Notes: generated by a model not told the origin, from the sequence alone. Positions 1 to 9,072 are shown, counted from the first letter of the stretch. The stretch is 38,315 nucleotides of DNA from an uncultured Clostridia bacterium (GCA_937921505.1 CAKZUB010000063.1:1-38315), one strand, 5' to 3'. A program made the numbers and translations.

Positions 1-73
1 TTTGAACTGCTTAAAATCTTATGATTTACATTTGACACATTTATTGAAATCTGATGTGGATAAGTGAATTTAG

Positions 74-131
74 AGCCCTCAAAAAAATCAGCATTTTCAC
101 TATAATTATTTTTCAATAGCTATTGAGGGCT
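74..131. repeat. Inverted repeat downstream of the exporter genes
   Basis: The arms AGCCCTCAA (74-82) and TTGAGGGCT (123-131) are perfect reverse complements around a 40-base spacer. A second palindrome, TCAATAGCTATTGA (113-126), overlaps the right arm, so the two folds compete. It lies just after the stop codon of the minus-strand exporter operon and may end or protect that transcript, but it lacks a clean hairpin plus T-run. The first 73 bases hold nothing else I can support. Confidence 0.35.
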
Positions 132-143
132 GAATAGTAACGA

Positions 144-575
144 TTATTTATCTGTTACACGTTTTCGCCATACAAGTGGAAGGAGTGAAATGATAACAAT
201 AGCACCTGCTATAACGCCAGCTAGTTCAAATGTAAGAATAGCATATTCAATAGAAAGCGTATAATCTGAGGTCATAAGAGAATACATTGTACGATATAAA
301 GTAAGACCGGGAACAAGAGGAATAATCCCTGGTATTAAAAATACAGTAATTGGTGTTTTAAGTCTTTTGGCGAGAAGATAAGAAGCTTGTGTCACCAAGA
401 GACTTGCTAAAAAAGTAGATAAGATAATTGAAAAATCTTTGTGTTCTCCAAGTAGATAAATACACCATCCAAGAGCACCTACAGTTCCGCAAATAAGCAG
501 ATGCTTCTTTTGAACATGAAATAATATGGAAAAGCCTATTGTTGAAATAAATGCACTTAAAATACTCAGTATCAT
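144..575 (-). CDS. Threonine/serine exporter ThrE-type, small membrane subunit (YjjB/DUF3815-like)
   Basis: A 143-residue integral membrane protein with four to five hydrophobic segments. It contains FLIPGIIPLVPGLTLYRTMY, a PGxxPLVPG-type motif like the IMPLVPG stretch of the upstream partner and typical of ThrE-family exporters. In many Firmicutes the ThrE exporter is split into a DUF1212 part and this shorter part, which form one amino-acid exporter; substrate here is inferred from family only. I start it at the ATG at 575, five bases after AGGAGGT (581-587), instead of the longer frame from 635. That ATG overlaps the upstream stop as ATGA (572-575), so the pair is probably translationally coupled. 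Confidence 0.82.
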   Translation of the reverse strand: MILSILSAFISTIGFSILFHVQKKHLLICGTVGALGWCIYLLGEHKDFSIILSTFLASLLVTQASYLLAKRLKTPITVFLIPGIIPLVPGLTLYRTMYSLMTSDYTLSIEYAILTFELAGVIAGAIVIISLLPLVWRKRVTDK

Positions 576-1354
576 AGTAGACCTCCTAATTTGAAACCAA
601 TGCTTAAAGATAGTCCTATACCAGCAGCTAAACAAATAGCTATAAGAAGTGCTTCAATACCACGTGAGATTCCAGATAAAAGCTCATCACCTATAGCATC
701 TCGTATTGCATTTGTAAAAGCTACTCCTGGAACAAGTGGCATAATACAACCTATTACAATAGGCTCAATATGCATGCTGTTTCCAAGAAAATAATAAAAA
801 CCTGTGACGCTAAAGCCTATAGAGAGTGAACATAGAAAAAGCACAAAATAACTTATGATATGCTTTTGCTTAAGATTATAATGAATTGTACCTATTAAAA
901 TTTCTATCATAAAGGTTAATATAAAGTCTAAAAGGTTTCCTTTAAACATAATAGAGAAAAAGGCGCTACTTATACCCATCCATAAGATAACTTTTAGGGG
1001 AGAATAGGTTATTATACCCTCTATTTCTATAAGTCTTTGACAAGACTCATCAAAGCCAATATTTCCTAAAACATAATCACGAGAGAGTTGGTTGATAAGT
1101 TCAATACGATCAAGTCTTATTGAACGATTTTTTACCCGGCATACTTTCGTACACATAGAAAAATGAGGATCATCTATTGTAACTATGATACCAGTAGGAA
1201 TAACAAAAGTATCTACATCGCGATAATGGTGTGCTTGTAGGATACGCGTAATTGTATCTTCTACGCGATAAGTTTCAGCGCCACTTTTTAGCATAAGTTC
1301 TCCAGCTTTTACTGCAAAAGTTAATATTTGTTCATGGAAATAAGATGCATTCAT
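572..1354 (-). CDS. Threonine/serine exporter ThrE-type, large subunit (YjjP/DUF1212-like)
   Basis: A 260-residue protein. The first ~120 residues are soluble and carry family-typical sequence (GAETYRVEDTI near residue 25, then a VIPTGI segment); the rest has about five membrane segments including IGCIMPLVPGVAFTNAIRD, the PLVPG motif. The family exports threonine/serine and related small metabolites. The start ATG is preceded by AGGAAGGAG on the minus strand. It is first in a two-gene operon driven by the promoter at 1386-1414 and overlaps the small subunit by four bases. The family call is firm; the exact substrate is inferred. Confidence 0.87.
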   Translation of the reverse strand: MNASYFHEQILTFAVKAGELMLKSGAETYRVEDTITRILQAHHYRDVDTFVIPTGIIVTIDDPHFSMCTKVCRVKNRSIRLDRIELINQLSRDYVLGNIGFDESCQRLIEIEGIITYSPLKVILWMGISSAFFSIMFKGNLLDFILTFMIEILIGTIHYNLKQKHIISYFVLFLCSLSIGFSVTGFYYFLGNSMHIEPIVIGCIMPLVPGVAFTNAIRDAIGDELLSGISRGIEALLIAICLAAGIGLSLSIGFKLGGLL

Positions 1355-1385
1355 GAAACAGCTCCTTCCTATAACCCTAGTTATC

Positions 1386-1414
1386 AGTATACTTGTAATG
1401 TATTATTGTGTAAA
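1386..1414 (-). promoter_or_regulatory. Promoter of the exporter operon
   Basis: On the minus strand TTTACA (1409-1414) and TATACT (1386-1391) are separated by 17 bases, close to the vegetative sigma consensus. The start codon lies about 30 bases downstream. Confidence 0.7.
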
Positions 1415-1469
1415 GATACTACAGTTTAATATAGAATTGTATTTAATATACTAAATTGTCGAGAAATAC

Positions 1470-1499
1470 TTGAAAAATAAAGAATAATGATGATATTAT
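1470..1499 (+). promoter_or_regulatory. Candidate promoter of iorAB
   Basis: TTGAAA (1470-1475) and TATTAT (1494-1499) are 18 bases apart, about 60 bases before the iorA start. It diverges from the exporter promoter. Confidence 0.5.
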
Positions 1500-1561
1500 T
1501 AAGAGAAGTTGCAATGGTATCCTATTAAAAAGATACTGAAAATTAATGAGGGAGGATTTCA

Positions 1562-3289
1562 ATGAAAAAATTAATGCTTGGCAATGAAGCAATCGCTAGA
1601 GGGGTATATGAGTCAGGTACTACAGTTGCTTCTGCTTATCCGGGGACACCAAGTACAGAAATTACAGAGATGATTGCAAAATATGATGATATATATGCCG
1701 AATGGGCGCCAAATGAAAAAGTTGCTTTAGAGGTAGCTATAGGAAGTTGTTTTGGAGGCGCAAGGTCAGTTGCAGCTATGAAACATGTAGGTCTTAATGT
1801 TGCAGCAGATCCTCTTTTTACAGTAGCTTATAGTGGTGTTAATGCAGGCCTTGTTATTTTTGTAGCAGATGATCCGGGGATGCATAGTTCGCAAAATGAG
1901 CAAGATACAAGACTTATTGCAAGAGCTGCTAATGTGCCGGTACTTGAACCATCAGATAGTATGGAATGCAAAGAGTATGTGAAAATAGGCATGGAACTTA
2001 GTGAAAAATATGATACGCCTATTATTATAAGATTAACGACAAGAGTATCTCATTCGCAGGGAGTTGTGGAACTAGGTGAAAAAGAGAAAATAGGACTTAA
2101 ACCCTATCAAAAAGATATAGGAAAGTATGTTATGACACCGGCAAATGCAAGAGTTAGACATAAAGTCGTAGAAGAGAGAATGAACAAACTAGCAAGTGAC
2201 ATCAAAGCACTTGGCCTTTATAAAATTGAAAAAGCAAACAGCAAAATAGGCATTATTACAAGTGGTATATGTTATCAGTATGTCAAAGAATCTGGGATAA
2301 ATGCCAACATATTAAAGCTTGATATGGTTAATCCAATACCTCTTGATATTATAGAAGAATTTGCAAGTCAAGTTGAAACGCTATACATAGTTGAAGAATT
2401 AGAGCCTTTTATAGAAGAACAAATAAGAGCATATGGGATCAAAGCACAAGGAAAAGAGTTGTTTGGAAAACAAGGGGAAATTACAGTTAGACAAATTAAG
2501 AAAGTGTTTGGCATAGAGGTTGAGGAGATCGTGGCACCCAAACCACTGCCGGTTAGACCCCCTGTACTTTGTCCGGGATGCCCACATCGTAGTGTCTATG
2601 CGGTGCTTAAAAAAATGAAGCTTATAGTAATGGGGGATATTGGTTGTTATACATTAGGCTCAATGCCACCACATCTTGCAATGGATGCTTGTGTCTGTAT
2701 GGGAGCAAGTATTGGGATGGCTCACGGTATGGAAAAGGCACAAGGAAGATCATTTGCTAAAAACGTTGTAGGCATTATAGGAGATTCTACATTTATTCAC
2801 TCAGGAATCACAGGACTTATGGATGTCGTGTACAACAAAGGCATGTCAACTATTATCATCGCAGATAATTCTACGACAGGGATGACAGGTCACCAGCAGC
2901 ACCCAGCAACGGGCAAAACTTTAAAGGGTGAACAAGCTTATGCAGTTGATTTAGAAGCAGTGTGCAAGGCGGTTGGTGTGCCAAATGTAGTGGTTGTAGA
3001 TGCCTATGATATGAAAGCAGTAGAAAAGGCACTAAGAGAAGAAACAGCAAAAGACGAACCTTCTGTAATCATTACAAAAGCGCCTTGTAAACTGCTTATT
3101 AAAGAAAAATGGGACACATATCAAATCTGTGAAGATAATTGTTTAAATTGTGGATTGTGTGCGCAACTTGGATGTCCTGCTCTTCAAAAAGGAGAAACAG
3201 CTGTAAGTATTAATGAAGCGTTATGTGCAGGATGTGGTTTATGTGAATCACTATGTAAAAAAGGTGCTATTAGCAAAGGAGGGAACTAA
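1562..3289 (+). CDS. iorA: Indolepyruvate ferredoxin oxidoreductase, alpha subunit
   Basis: 575 residues, a normal length for IorA. The enzyme oxidatively decarboxylates aryl-2-oxoacids (indolepyruvate, phenylpyruvate) to aryl-CoA, passing electrons to ferredoxin, using thiamine diphosphate. The N-terminal pyrimidine-binding domain (AYPGTPSTEITEM near residue 25) precedes a C-terminal TPP domain (PVLCPGCPHRS, GDIGCYTLG, GDSTFIHSG, DNSTTGMTGHQQHP). The C terminus holds two 4Fe-4S motifs, C-x2-C-x2-C-x4-CP and C-x2-C-x2-C-x3-C. The start follows GGGAGGAT at a good distance. iorB begins 2 bases after its stop, so the two subunits are co-expressed. This is a typical route of amino-acid fermentation in anaerobes. 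Confidence 0.95.
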   Translation: MKKLMLGNEAIARGVYESGTTVASAYPGTPSTEITEMIAKYDDIYAEWAPNEKVALEVAIGSCFGGARSVAAMKHVGLNVAADPLFTVAYSGVNAGLVIFVADDPGMHSSQNEQDTRLIARAANVPVLEPSDSMECKEYVKIGMELSEKYDTPIIIRLTTRVSHSQGVVELGEKEKIGLKPYQKDIGKYVMTPANARVRHKVVEERMNKLASDIKALGLYKIEKANSKIGIITSGICYQYVKESGINANILKLDMVNPIPLDIIEEFASQVETLYIVEELEPFIEEQIRAYGIKAQGKELFGKQGEITVRQIKKVFGIEVEEIVAPKPLPVRPPVLCPGCPHRSVYAVLKKMKLIVMGDIGCYTLGSMPPHLAMDACVCMGASIGMAHGMEKAQGRSFAKNVVGIIGDSTFIHSGITGLMDVVYNKGMSTIIIADNSTTGMTGHQQHPATGKTLKGEQAYAVDLEAVCKAVGVPNVVVVDAYDMKAVEKALREETAKDEPSVIITKAPCKLLIKEKWDTYQICEDNCLNCGLCAQLGCPALQKGETAVSINEALCAGCGLCESLCKKGAISKGGN

Positions 3290-3290
3290 G

Positions 3291-3872
3291 ATGACAAAGA
3301 ATATACTTATAGTAGGAGTTGGTGGGCAAGGCACACTTCTTACAGGACGTATTATAGGTAACTATGCCATGTCAAAGGGATATGATGTAAAAATGTCAGA
3401 AGTACACGGAATGGCACAGCGTGGTGGGAGCGTTGTGATGCAAGTGAGATATGGTGAAAAGGTGTATTCACCCCTAGTTGAGTATGGCGAGGCAGATATC
3501 ATCTTTGCTTTTGAAAAGCTAGAAGCACTCAGGTATATGCCCTTTTTAAAGAAGGATGGCGTTATAATCTCAAATACGCAGCAAATAGATCCTATGCCAG
3601 TTGTAATGGGAGTGGCAAACTATCCAGACAATATATTAGAGCAAATTGAGGAAACTTGTGATCATACTTGTTTTATTGATGCACTTACTATGGCCAGAGA
3701 AATAGGCAATGTAAAAGTGGTGAACATGATTATGATAGGTGCTTATGCAGCTTATGTTGGGGATAGTTTAGAAGAATGGGAAGGTATTGTTGAAAAAACA
3801 GTTCCTAAGCATACAGTGGATATGAATAAAGAGGCATTAAAAAAAGGATATGCTGCCTATTTGGGAAAATAA
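3291..3872 (+). CDS. iorB: Indolepyruvate ferredoxin oxidoreductase, beta subunit
   Basis: 193 residues, the pyruvate/ketoisovalerate oxidoreductase gamma-type domain that partners IorA. The N terminus has the glycine-rich GVGGQGTLLTGRI (about residues 9-21), then VKMSEVHGMAQRGGSV, both hallmark sequences of this subunit. I place the start at ATG 3291, two bases after the iorA stop and preceded by AAAGGAGG within the end of iorA; a longer frame from 3213 would overlap iorA and has no supporting ribosome site. The gene ends directly at the PurBox-like element of glyA, with no terminator between. Confidence 0.95.
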   Translation: MTKNILIVGVGGQGTLLTGRIIGNYAMSKGYDVKMSEVHGMAQRGGSVVMQVRYGEKVYSPLVEYGEADIIFAFEKLEALRYMPFLKKDGVIISNTQQIDPMPVVMGVANYPDNILEQIEETCDHTCFIDALTMAREIGNVKVVNMIMIGAYAAYVGDSLEEWEGIVEKTVPKHTVDMNKEALKKGYAAYLGK

Positions 3873-3911
3873 CGAACTTTTTGTTTAAAATTGATAAAAA
3901 TGTTCGAAAAA
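3868..3911. promoter_or_regulatory. Paired PurBox-like operator upstream of glyA
   Basis: Two inverted elements flank an 18-base spacer. Box 1 (3868-3880) matches AWWWCCGAACWWT at 12 of 13 positions. Box 2 (3899-3911, opposite strand) matches at 11 of 13. The cores CGAAC (3873-3877) and GTTCG (3902-3906) are 24 bases apart, the geometry of PurR target sites in Bacillus, where glyA is a known PurR target. Box 1 overlaps the iorB stop codon. No PurR gene is in this window. Confidence 0.6.
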
Positions 3912-4036
3912 GCTATACATTCCGAGCCAAATATATTATTATAGTAATAATTAAAAGTTATTATGGAATAATAGAAAGACTATTATTGATAATAATAAAT
4001 AATGTATATACTTACGACAGAAGGATGGTGTAAAGC

Positions 4037-5272
4037 ATGTATTCTTTAGAAGAATTATACGACGCGGACCGTGAAATAGCGGACTTGATTGTAGAAGAAA
4101 CGAACAGACAAACGAATAAAATTGAACTTATAGCTTCAGAAAACTTTGTTTCTAAAGCTGTTATGGCAGCAATGGGGAGTCCTCTCACTAATAAATATGC
4201 AGAAGGTTATCCAGGAAAGCGCTACTATGGTGGTTGTGAAGTAGTGGATAAAATTGAAGATTTAGCAAGAGAACGTGCTAAAGAACTTTTTGGGGCAGAG
4301 CATGCTAATGTGCAGCCTAACTCAGGCTCACAAGCTAACCAAGCAGTATTTTTTGCAGTACTAAAGCCAGGAGATACTATTATGGGTATGAATCTTAGTC
4401 ATGGTGGACATCTGACACATGGCAGTCCTGTAAATATATCAGGTAAACACTACAATGTTATTTCTTACGAAGTAAATGTACAAACAGAACAAATAGATTA
4501 TGACGTTATTAGAGAACTTGCGCTTGAACATAAACCTAAAATGATTATTGCTGGAGCAAGTGCTTATGCAAGGACTATAGATTTTGCGAGGTTTAGAGAA
4601 ATAGCAGATGAGATAGGGGCCTACCTTATGGTAGATATGGCACATATTGCAGGACTTATAGCAGCAGGACTTCATCCAAATCCTATACCTTATGCACATT
4701 TTGTAACGACAACAACGCATAAGACTTTGAGAGGTCCAAGAGGTGGTATGATTCTTTGTAGTGAAGAATTTGCAAAAGCTATCGATAAGGCTATTTTTCC
4801 AGGCATTCAAGGGGGACCTCTTATGCATGTTATAGCAGCTAAAGCTGTAAGCTTTAAAGAAGCTCTCGCGAATGATTTTAAAGACTATCAACAACAAATA
4901 CTTAAAAATGCAGTAGCACTTGCTGAGGCACTTATGAAAAGAGGCCTTCGTATTGTATCGGGAGGCACAGATACACACTTGATGAGTGTAGATGTAAGAA
5001 ATATGAATATAACAGGAAAACAAGCAGAAAATATGCTTGATGAAATAGGAATCACTTGTAATAAAAATACGATTCCTTTTGATCCAGCCTCACCTTTTAT
5101 TACAAGTGGTATTAGACTTGGTACCCCAGCTGTTACAACAAGGGGAATGAAAGAAGCTGATATGGACGAAGTGGCGGACATTATTTATCTTACACTTAAA
5201 GATTTTGAAGCCAATAAAGAAGAGTGCGCACAAAGGGTTACCCAGTTACTAAGTAAATACCCACTCTATTAA
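4037..5272 (+). CDS. glyA: Serine hydroxymethyltransferase
   Basis: 411 residues, normal length. This PLP enzyme converts serine and tetrahydrofolate to glycine and 5,10-methylene-THF, the main one-carbon source for purine and thymidylate synthesis. The PLP lysine is K229 in the motif [11 protein letters not shown]. Other family blocks are LIASENFVS near residue 33, [12 protein letters not shown] and the aspartate of [14 protein letters not shown] ribosome site (AGAAGGATGG) precedes ATG 4037. The 164-base leader carries a paired PurBox-like element, so purine-linked control is likely. A strong terminator follows, making it monocistronic unless iorAB reads through. Confidence 0.97.
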   Translation: MYSLEELYDADREIADLIVEETNRQTNKIELIASENFVSKAVMAAMGSPLTNKYAEGYPGKRYYGGCEVVDKIEDLARERAKELFGAEHANVQPNSGSQANQAVFFAVLKPGDTIMGMNLSHGGHLTHGSPVNISGKHYNVISYEVNVQTEQIDYDVIRELALEHKPKMIIAGASAYARTIDFARFREIADEIGAYLMVDMAHIAGLIAAGLHPNPIPYAHFVTTTTHKTLRGPRGGMILCSEEFAKAIDKAIFPGIQGGPLMHVIAAKAVSFKEALANDFKDYQQQILKNAVALAEALMKRGLRIVSGGTDTHLMSVDVRNMNITGKQAENMLDEIGITCNKNTIPFDPASPFITSGIRLGTPAVTTRGMKEADMDEVADIIYLTLKDFEANKEECAQRVTQLLSKYPLY

Positions 5273-5278
5273 AATTTC

Positions 5279-5314
5279 AAAAACATTACTTGCCAAAACA
5301 AGTAGTGTTTTTTT
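5279..5314 (+). terminator. Terminator after glyA
   Basis: A stem of 5279-5292 with 5299-5312 (one G-T pair, loop CCAAAA) runs into a T-run. It lies 7 bases after the glyA stop. Confidence 0.85.
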
Positions 5315-5471
5315 GTTAGGTATTTTAGCAAACTCAAAAAATATGCCTAGGTTTAACAAGATTAATTATAGAAAAATTACAATGAAAAATGTTTTCTAAA
5401 ATGATATAATGAACCCAAAGATAAAAACAGATTAAAAAATAGGTTGTATTTTTAGGGAGGTGTTTGATATA

Positions 5472-5873
5472 GTGCAACTAAAGGAGCTTCATCTTATATT
5501 AGAAACAGAAAACAAGTATAAAGATCTTGATGATATGTCAATACTTACTCAACTAAAAGAAGTTCGAGCAGGCTCAATAGAATCAGTAATTTCAAATATT
5601 ATTAACCAAGCAGTTCTTACACACATGGACCTAAATATTGATTCAACCATTATGCAAATGTTAGTTTTAAGCAATTATCTTATTAACCTATTTATAAAGA
5701 ATTTTGATAGATTAATGAATAACTATATTATTTATTATCTAGAAGCACATCAAGTTGAGAAAATAGAAGAACAAGATGTAGAAGTTATTAAAAGTATAAC
5801 TCAAAAGATAGATATGAAAACAGAACTAGAAACATTAAGGGGTGTGTTAAATAGACAGTGGAATTTGGTATGA
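5472..5873 (+). CDS. Uncharacterised helical protein, 133 residues
   Basis: I do not recognise this protein. It is predicted almost wholly helical, with acidic N-terminal and C-terminal parts (LKELHLILETENKYKDL; VEKIEEQDVEVIKSITQ) around a hydrophobic middle (QMLVLSNYLINLFI, near residue 70) that is too broken by polar residues to be a sure membrane span. No cysteine, no catalytic motif. The strong AGGGAGGTG at 5454-5462 overlaps a GTG at 5460, so that codon cannot use it; GTG 5472 sits 9 bases beyond and is chosen. The gene stands alone between terminators. A weak promoter, ATGAAA (5382-5387) and TATAAT (5405-5410), precedes it. Confidence 0.7.
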   Translation: MQLKELHLILETENKYKDLDDMSILTQLKEVRAGSIESVISNIINQAVLTHMDLNIDSTIMQMLVLSNYLINLFIKNFDRLMNNYIIYYLEAHQVEKIEEQDVEVIKSITQKIDMKTELETLRGVLNRQWNLV

Positions 5874-5890
5874 AAAATAGGCATAAATAG

Positions 5891-5929
5891 AAAGGACAAA
5901 TAATATATTAAATATTATTTGTCCTTTTT
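5891..5929 (+). terminator. Terminator after the 133-residue protein gene
   Basis: A perfect 16-bp stem (5891-5906 with 5912-5927), five-base loop ATTAA and a T-run. The A-rich 5' side means it could also work on the minus strand. Confidence 0.87.
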
Positions 5930-6079
5930 GAAATTATTCTAGAGTATTCTAATAGTTTGAATTAGAACTTTATAATAAATATATAAAAATATATTATAAA
6001 AGAAGGAAAATATGTTTATAATGTAGAAATATTAATATAAGAGATATAAGTCAGCATATCATCTGGAGGAGGTAATTAT

Positions 6080-8152
6080 ATGAAGGTATATGAAACAAAA
6101 TTCATTCGAAACATTGCACTATTAGGACATGGTGGTGCAGGAAAAACTACCTTAGCAGAAGCAATGTTATATACAGCAGGTATGACAAACCGACTAGGAA
6201 AGGTTAATGCAGGTAATACGGTAAGTGATTTTGATCCAGAAGAAATTAAACGTAAAATTTCAATTAGGACATCACTGGTTCCAGTAGAATGGAAAGATTA
6301 TAAACTTAATATATTAGATGCACCAGGATATTTTGATTTTGCAGGAGGCGTTAAAGAGGCGATGAGTGTAGCTGATGCTGCACTTATTGTTATAAGAGCA
6401 ACAGCCGGGGTAGAAGTCGGCACTGAAAAGGCATGGGAATATGCTGAAAGTGCTAATATTCCTAAGATGATGTTTATTACAGAAATGGATGCTCCAAATG
6501 TTGATGTTGAAGCAATACTTACTGCATGTAAAGAAAAGTTTGGGATGAGTATTGCCCCAGTTCAAGTGCCTTGGTATGAGGGGGATAAATTTGTAGGCTA
6601 TGTACATGTTCTTAAAATGCTAGGAAGAAGGTTTGATGGGAGTAAAGTTGTAACTTGTCCTATACCACAGGAACTTCAAGAAAAAATAGCCCCTATTCGA
6701 ACTATGATTTTAGAAGCGGTCGCTGAAACAGATGAAGTGCTTATGGAAAAATATTTTGCTGAAGAAGAGATAACGTTTGAAGAAATTCAAGAAGCTTTTA
6801 AGAAAGGGGTTGTAGAAAAACAAATTGTTCCAGTACTTTGTGGCAGTTCAGTAAATAGCACGGGAATATCTGTACTCATGGATACGATGGTTTCTTTATT
6901 CCCGTCCCCTGATGAGGGAAATAAAGAGACGGCAACTCATATAACTACTGAGGAAAAGGTAGAAGTAGTATGTGCAAATGGTCAAAAAACATCTTTATTT
7001 ATATTTAAAACCATTGTAGATCCATTTATAGGGAAATTTTCTTTATTTAAGGTGAAGAGTGGTATAGTAAGGACAGATGACACGCTTCTTAATACACGAA
7101 CAGAAGAAATGGAGAAGTTATCCCATCTTTATGTGCTTTTAGGCAAAGAACAAAAAGAAGTAGATAGACTCTATGCGGGTGATATTGGAGCGGTAGCTAA
7201 GCTCAAATCGCCTAAAACATCTGATACATTAACTGATAAAGCATTTCCAGTTAAATATGAAGCGATAGAGCTTCCTAAACCTTATGTTAAAATGGCAATA
7301 TTCCCGACAGGTAAAGGTGATGAAGAAAAGATGTCCAGTGCTCTTGGTAAGCTTATGGCAGAGGACCGTACATTTTATATAGAATATGATAAAGAAACTC
7401 ATGAAACCGTTATTTATGGCTTAGGACAGCAACAACTTGATATTATAGTCAGCATGCTCAAATCTAAATTTAAAGTAGATGTTTATTTAGAAAATCCAAC
7501 AACAAGATATAGAGAAACGATAAAGGGCAAGATTAATATAAGAGGCAAGCATAAAAAGCAATCAGGCGGGCATGGACAGTATGGAGATGTTGTAATGGAT
7601 TTTGAGCCATCGGGTGATTTAGAGCTTCCTTATGTTTTTGAGGAAAAAATATTCGGGGGAGCTGTTCCTAGACAATACTTCCCAGCAGTGGAAAAAGGGC
7701 TTGAAGAATGTATTAGTAAAGGAGTACTTGCGGGTTATCCAGTTGTAGGACTAAAAGCCGTTTTACGAGATGGTTCTTATCATCCTGTTGATTCTTCAGA
7801 AATGGCATTTAAAATGGCAACGACTATTGCCTTTAAAGAAGGATTGCAAAAAGCACAGCCTACTATTCTTGAGCCTATTGCACACGTTGAAATAACAACA
7901 CCAGAAGAGTACACCGGAGATATTATGGGAGATATGAAAAAGCGCAGAGGGCGCATGATTGGCATGGAACTTAAAGGGCGTAAACAAGTTATTATTGCAG
8001 AAGTACCAATGGCAGAACTTTATACCTATGCAACGGATGTACGTTCTATGACACAAGGCAGAGGAGATATTCATTACCAGTTTGAAAGATATGAAGAAGC
8101 TCCTGTAGATGTTCAGCAAAAAGTTATAACTGCTAGAAAAGAAATGGCATAA
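6080..8152 (+). CDS. Elongation factor G-like GTPase (EF-G paralogue)
   Basis: 690 residues with the full EF-G layout: GTPase domain (1 to ~270), domain II (~300-380), domains III-V to the C terminus. The P-loop GHGGAGKTT spans 16-24. It is a paralogue, not the canonical factor. Switch II reads DAPGYFDF from D80, with Tyr where EF-G has the catalytic His. The guanine-specificity motif, normally NKxD, reads TEMD at 134-137. The Tyr form occurs in EF-G-like paralogues of clostridia; loss of both N and K is more extreme. Domain IV keeps family sequence (GGHGQYGDVV near 499). GAGGAGGT precedes the ATG. Function is unproven; a ribosome-associated or stress role is possible. It is monocistronic, flanked by terminators. 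Confidence 0.88.
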   Translation: MKVYETKFIRNIALLGHGGAGKTTLAEAMLYTAGMTNRLGKVNAGNTVSDFDPEEIKRKISIRTSLVPVEWKDYKLNILDAPGYFDFAGGVKEAMSVADAALIVIRATAGVEVGTEKAWEYAESANIPKMMFITEMDAPNVDVEAILTACKEKFGMSIAPVQVPWYEGDKFVGYVHVLKMLGRRFDGSKVVTCPIPQELQEKIAPIRTMILEAVAETDEVLMEKYFAEEEITFEEIQEAFKKGVVEKQIVPVLCGSSVNSTGISVLMDTMVSLFPSPDEGNKETATHITTEEKVEVVCANGQKTSLFIFKTIVDPFIGKFSLFKVKSGIVRTDDTLLNTRTEEMEKLSHLYVLLGKEQKEVDRLYAGDIGAVAKLKSPKTSDTLTDKAFPVKYEAIELPKPYVKMAIFPTGKGDEEKMSSALGKLMAEDRTFYIEYDKETHETVIYGLGQQQLDIIVSMLKSKFKVDVYLENPTTRYRETIKGKINIRGKHKKQSGGHGQYGDVVMDFEPSGDLELPYVFEEKIFGGAVPRQYFPAVEKGLEECISKGVLAGYPVVGLKAVLRDGSYHPVDSSEMAFKMATTIAFKEGLQKAQPTILEPIAHVEITTPEEYTGDIMGDMKKRRGRMIGMELKGRKQVIIAEVPMAELYTYATDVRSMTQGRGDIHYQFERYEEAPVDVQQKVITARKEMA

Positions 8153-8159
8153 GTAAAAA

Positions 8160-8216
8160 GGTTATACCTCTTATATTGTATAGAATAATTACTATATCAT
8201 ATAAGGGGTATTTTAA
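8160..8216 (+). terminator. Terminator after the EF-G-like gene
   Basis: Long near-perfect hairpin, ATACCTCTTATATTGTATAG (8164-8183) against 8192-8211, bounded by an A-run and TTTT, so probably bidirectional in form. Confidence 0.7.
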
Positions 8217-8276
8217 AAGCATATAGATTTAATATTATGAATATGCTAGACTATAAAAAGTAGAGGGGGAATAGAG

Positions 8277-9032
8277 ATGTGGACCAGAGAAGAACTTAAA
8301 ATAAAAGCAAAAGGCGTACTTGGAAGGTCTTATTGGAAGGCACTTTTAGTAAGTTTTATATTGGCAATGGTATCAGGGAGAAGTGGCAATGTATATCAAT
8401 CGTTTAATTTAATAAGGAATGATAGGGTAGATTTGCCAGAATTAAATGAGATCATTAATTTAAATCCAAGAGTATTTATTTCTCTTATTTGGATTGCTAT
8501 TTTTATAGGCGTCACAATATTTGTTGCATCTATGGTCTTTAAAGTATTTCTAGGTTATCCACTTGAAGTTGGAGCAAGAAGATTTTTTATAAGTTTAACA
8601 GCTCGTGACGCTGAGGTTAATAGCTTGGGATATAGTTTTAAAAATGGCAGGTATATGAATATCATTAAGACTATGTTTTATACAAATATTTTAATATTTT
8701 TATGGAGTCTGCTGCTTATTATTCCTGGGATTATTAAAGGATATGCCTATAGTATGGTACCATACATTTTAGCAGATAATCCTACTATACATTATAAAAG
8801 GGCTCTAGAGTTAAGCGAACAAATGACTAGGGGAGAAAAAGCTGATATATGGGTACTAGACTTATCCTTTATTGGATGGTACTTATTAGGTGCATTAGCG
8901 TGTGGTGTAGGCATTATATTTGTAAACCCTTATGTTAATGCAACCAAGGCAGAGTTATATATCACTCTAAGAAAAAAGGCACTGAAAAATGGATTATTCC
9001 GCTATGAAGAATTAAATAATACTTCAATGTAG
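8277..9032 (+). CDS. DUF975-family membrane protein
   Basis: 251 residues. It begins with MWTREELKIKAKGVLGRSYWKALL, the charged start followed by a first membrane segment that characterises DUF975. About five to six hydrophobic segments follow (near residues 65-95, 125-150, 195-220). The stretch GYAYSMVPYILADNP, then ALELSEQMTRGEKADIW, is the conserved core of the family. Function is unknown even for characterised genomes; members are common in Firmicutes as single genes. GAGGGGGAATAG precedes the ATG. A terminator follows, so it is probably monocistronic. Confidence 0.85.
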   Translation: MWTREELKIKAKGVLGRSYWKALLVSFILAMVSGRSGNVYQSFNLIRNDRVDLPELNEIINLNPRVFISLIWIAIFIGVTIFVASMVFKVFLGYPLEVGARRFFISLTARDAEVNSLGYSFKNGRYMNIIKTMFYTNILIFLWSLLLIIPGIIKGYAYSMVPYILADNPTIHYKRALELSEQMTRGEKADIWVLDLSFIGWYLLGALACGVGIIFVNPYVNATKAELYITLRKKALKNGLFRYEELNNTSM

Positions 9033-9072
9033 AGCTATATTATATTTAGTGTAAATAAGTTGTTACAAGCAC

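Noticed and set aside
3967..3987. Hairpin AATAATAG/CTATTATT in the glyA leader as a riboswitch
   Set aside because: Only an 8-bp all-weak stem; no glycine, SAM or THF riboswitch core is visible, and the PurBox pair explains regulation better.
4439..5023. Long minus-strand open frame inside glyA
   Set aside because: It lies antisense to a clear serine hydroxymethyltransferase, is Cys/Ser/Tyr-rich nonsense with no family features, and has no ribosome site.
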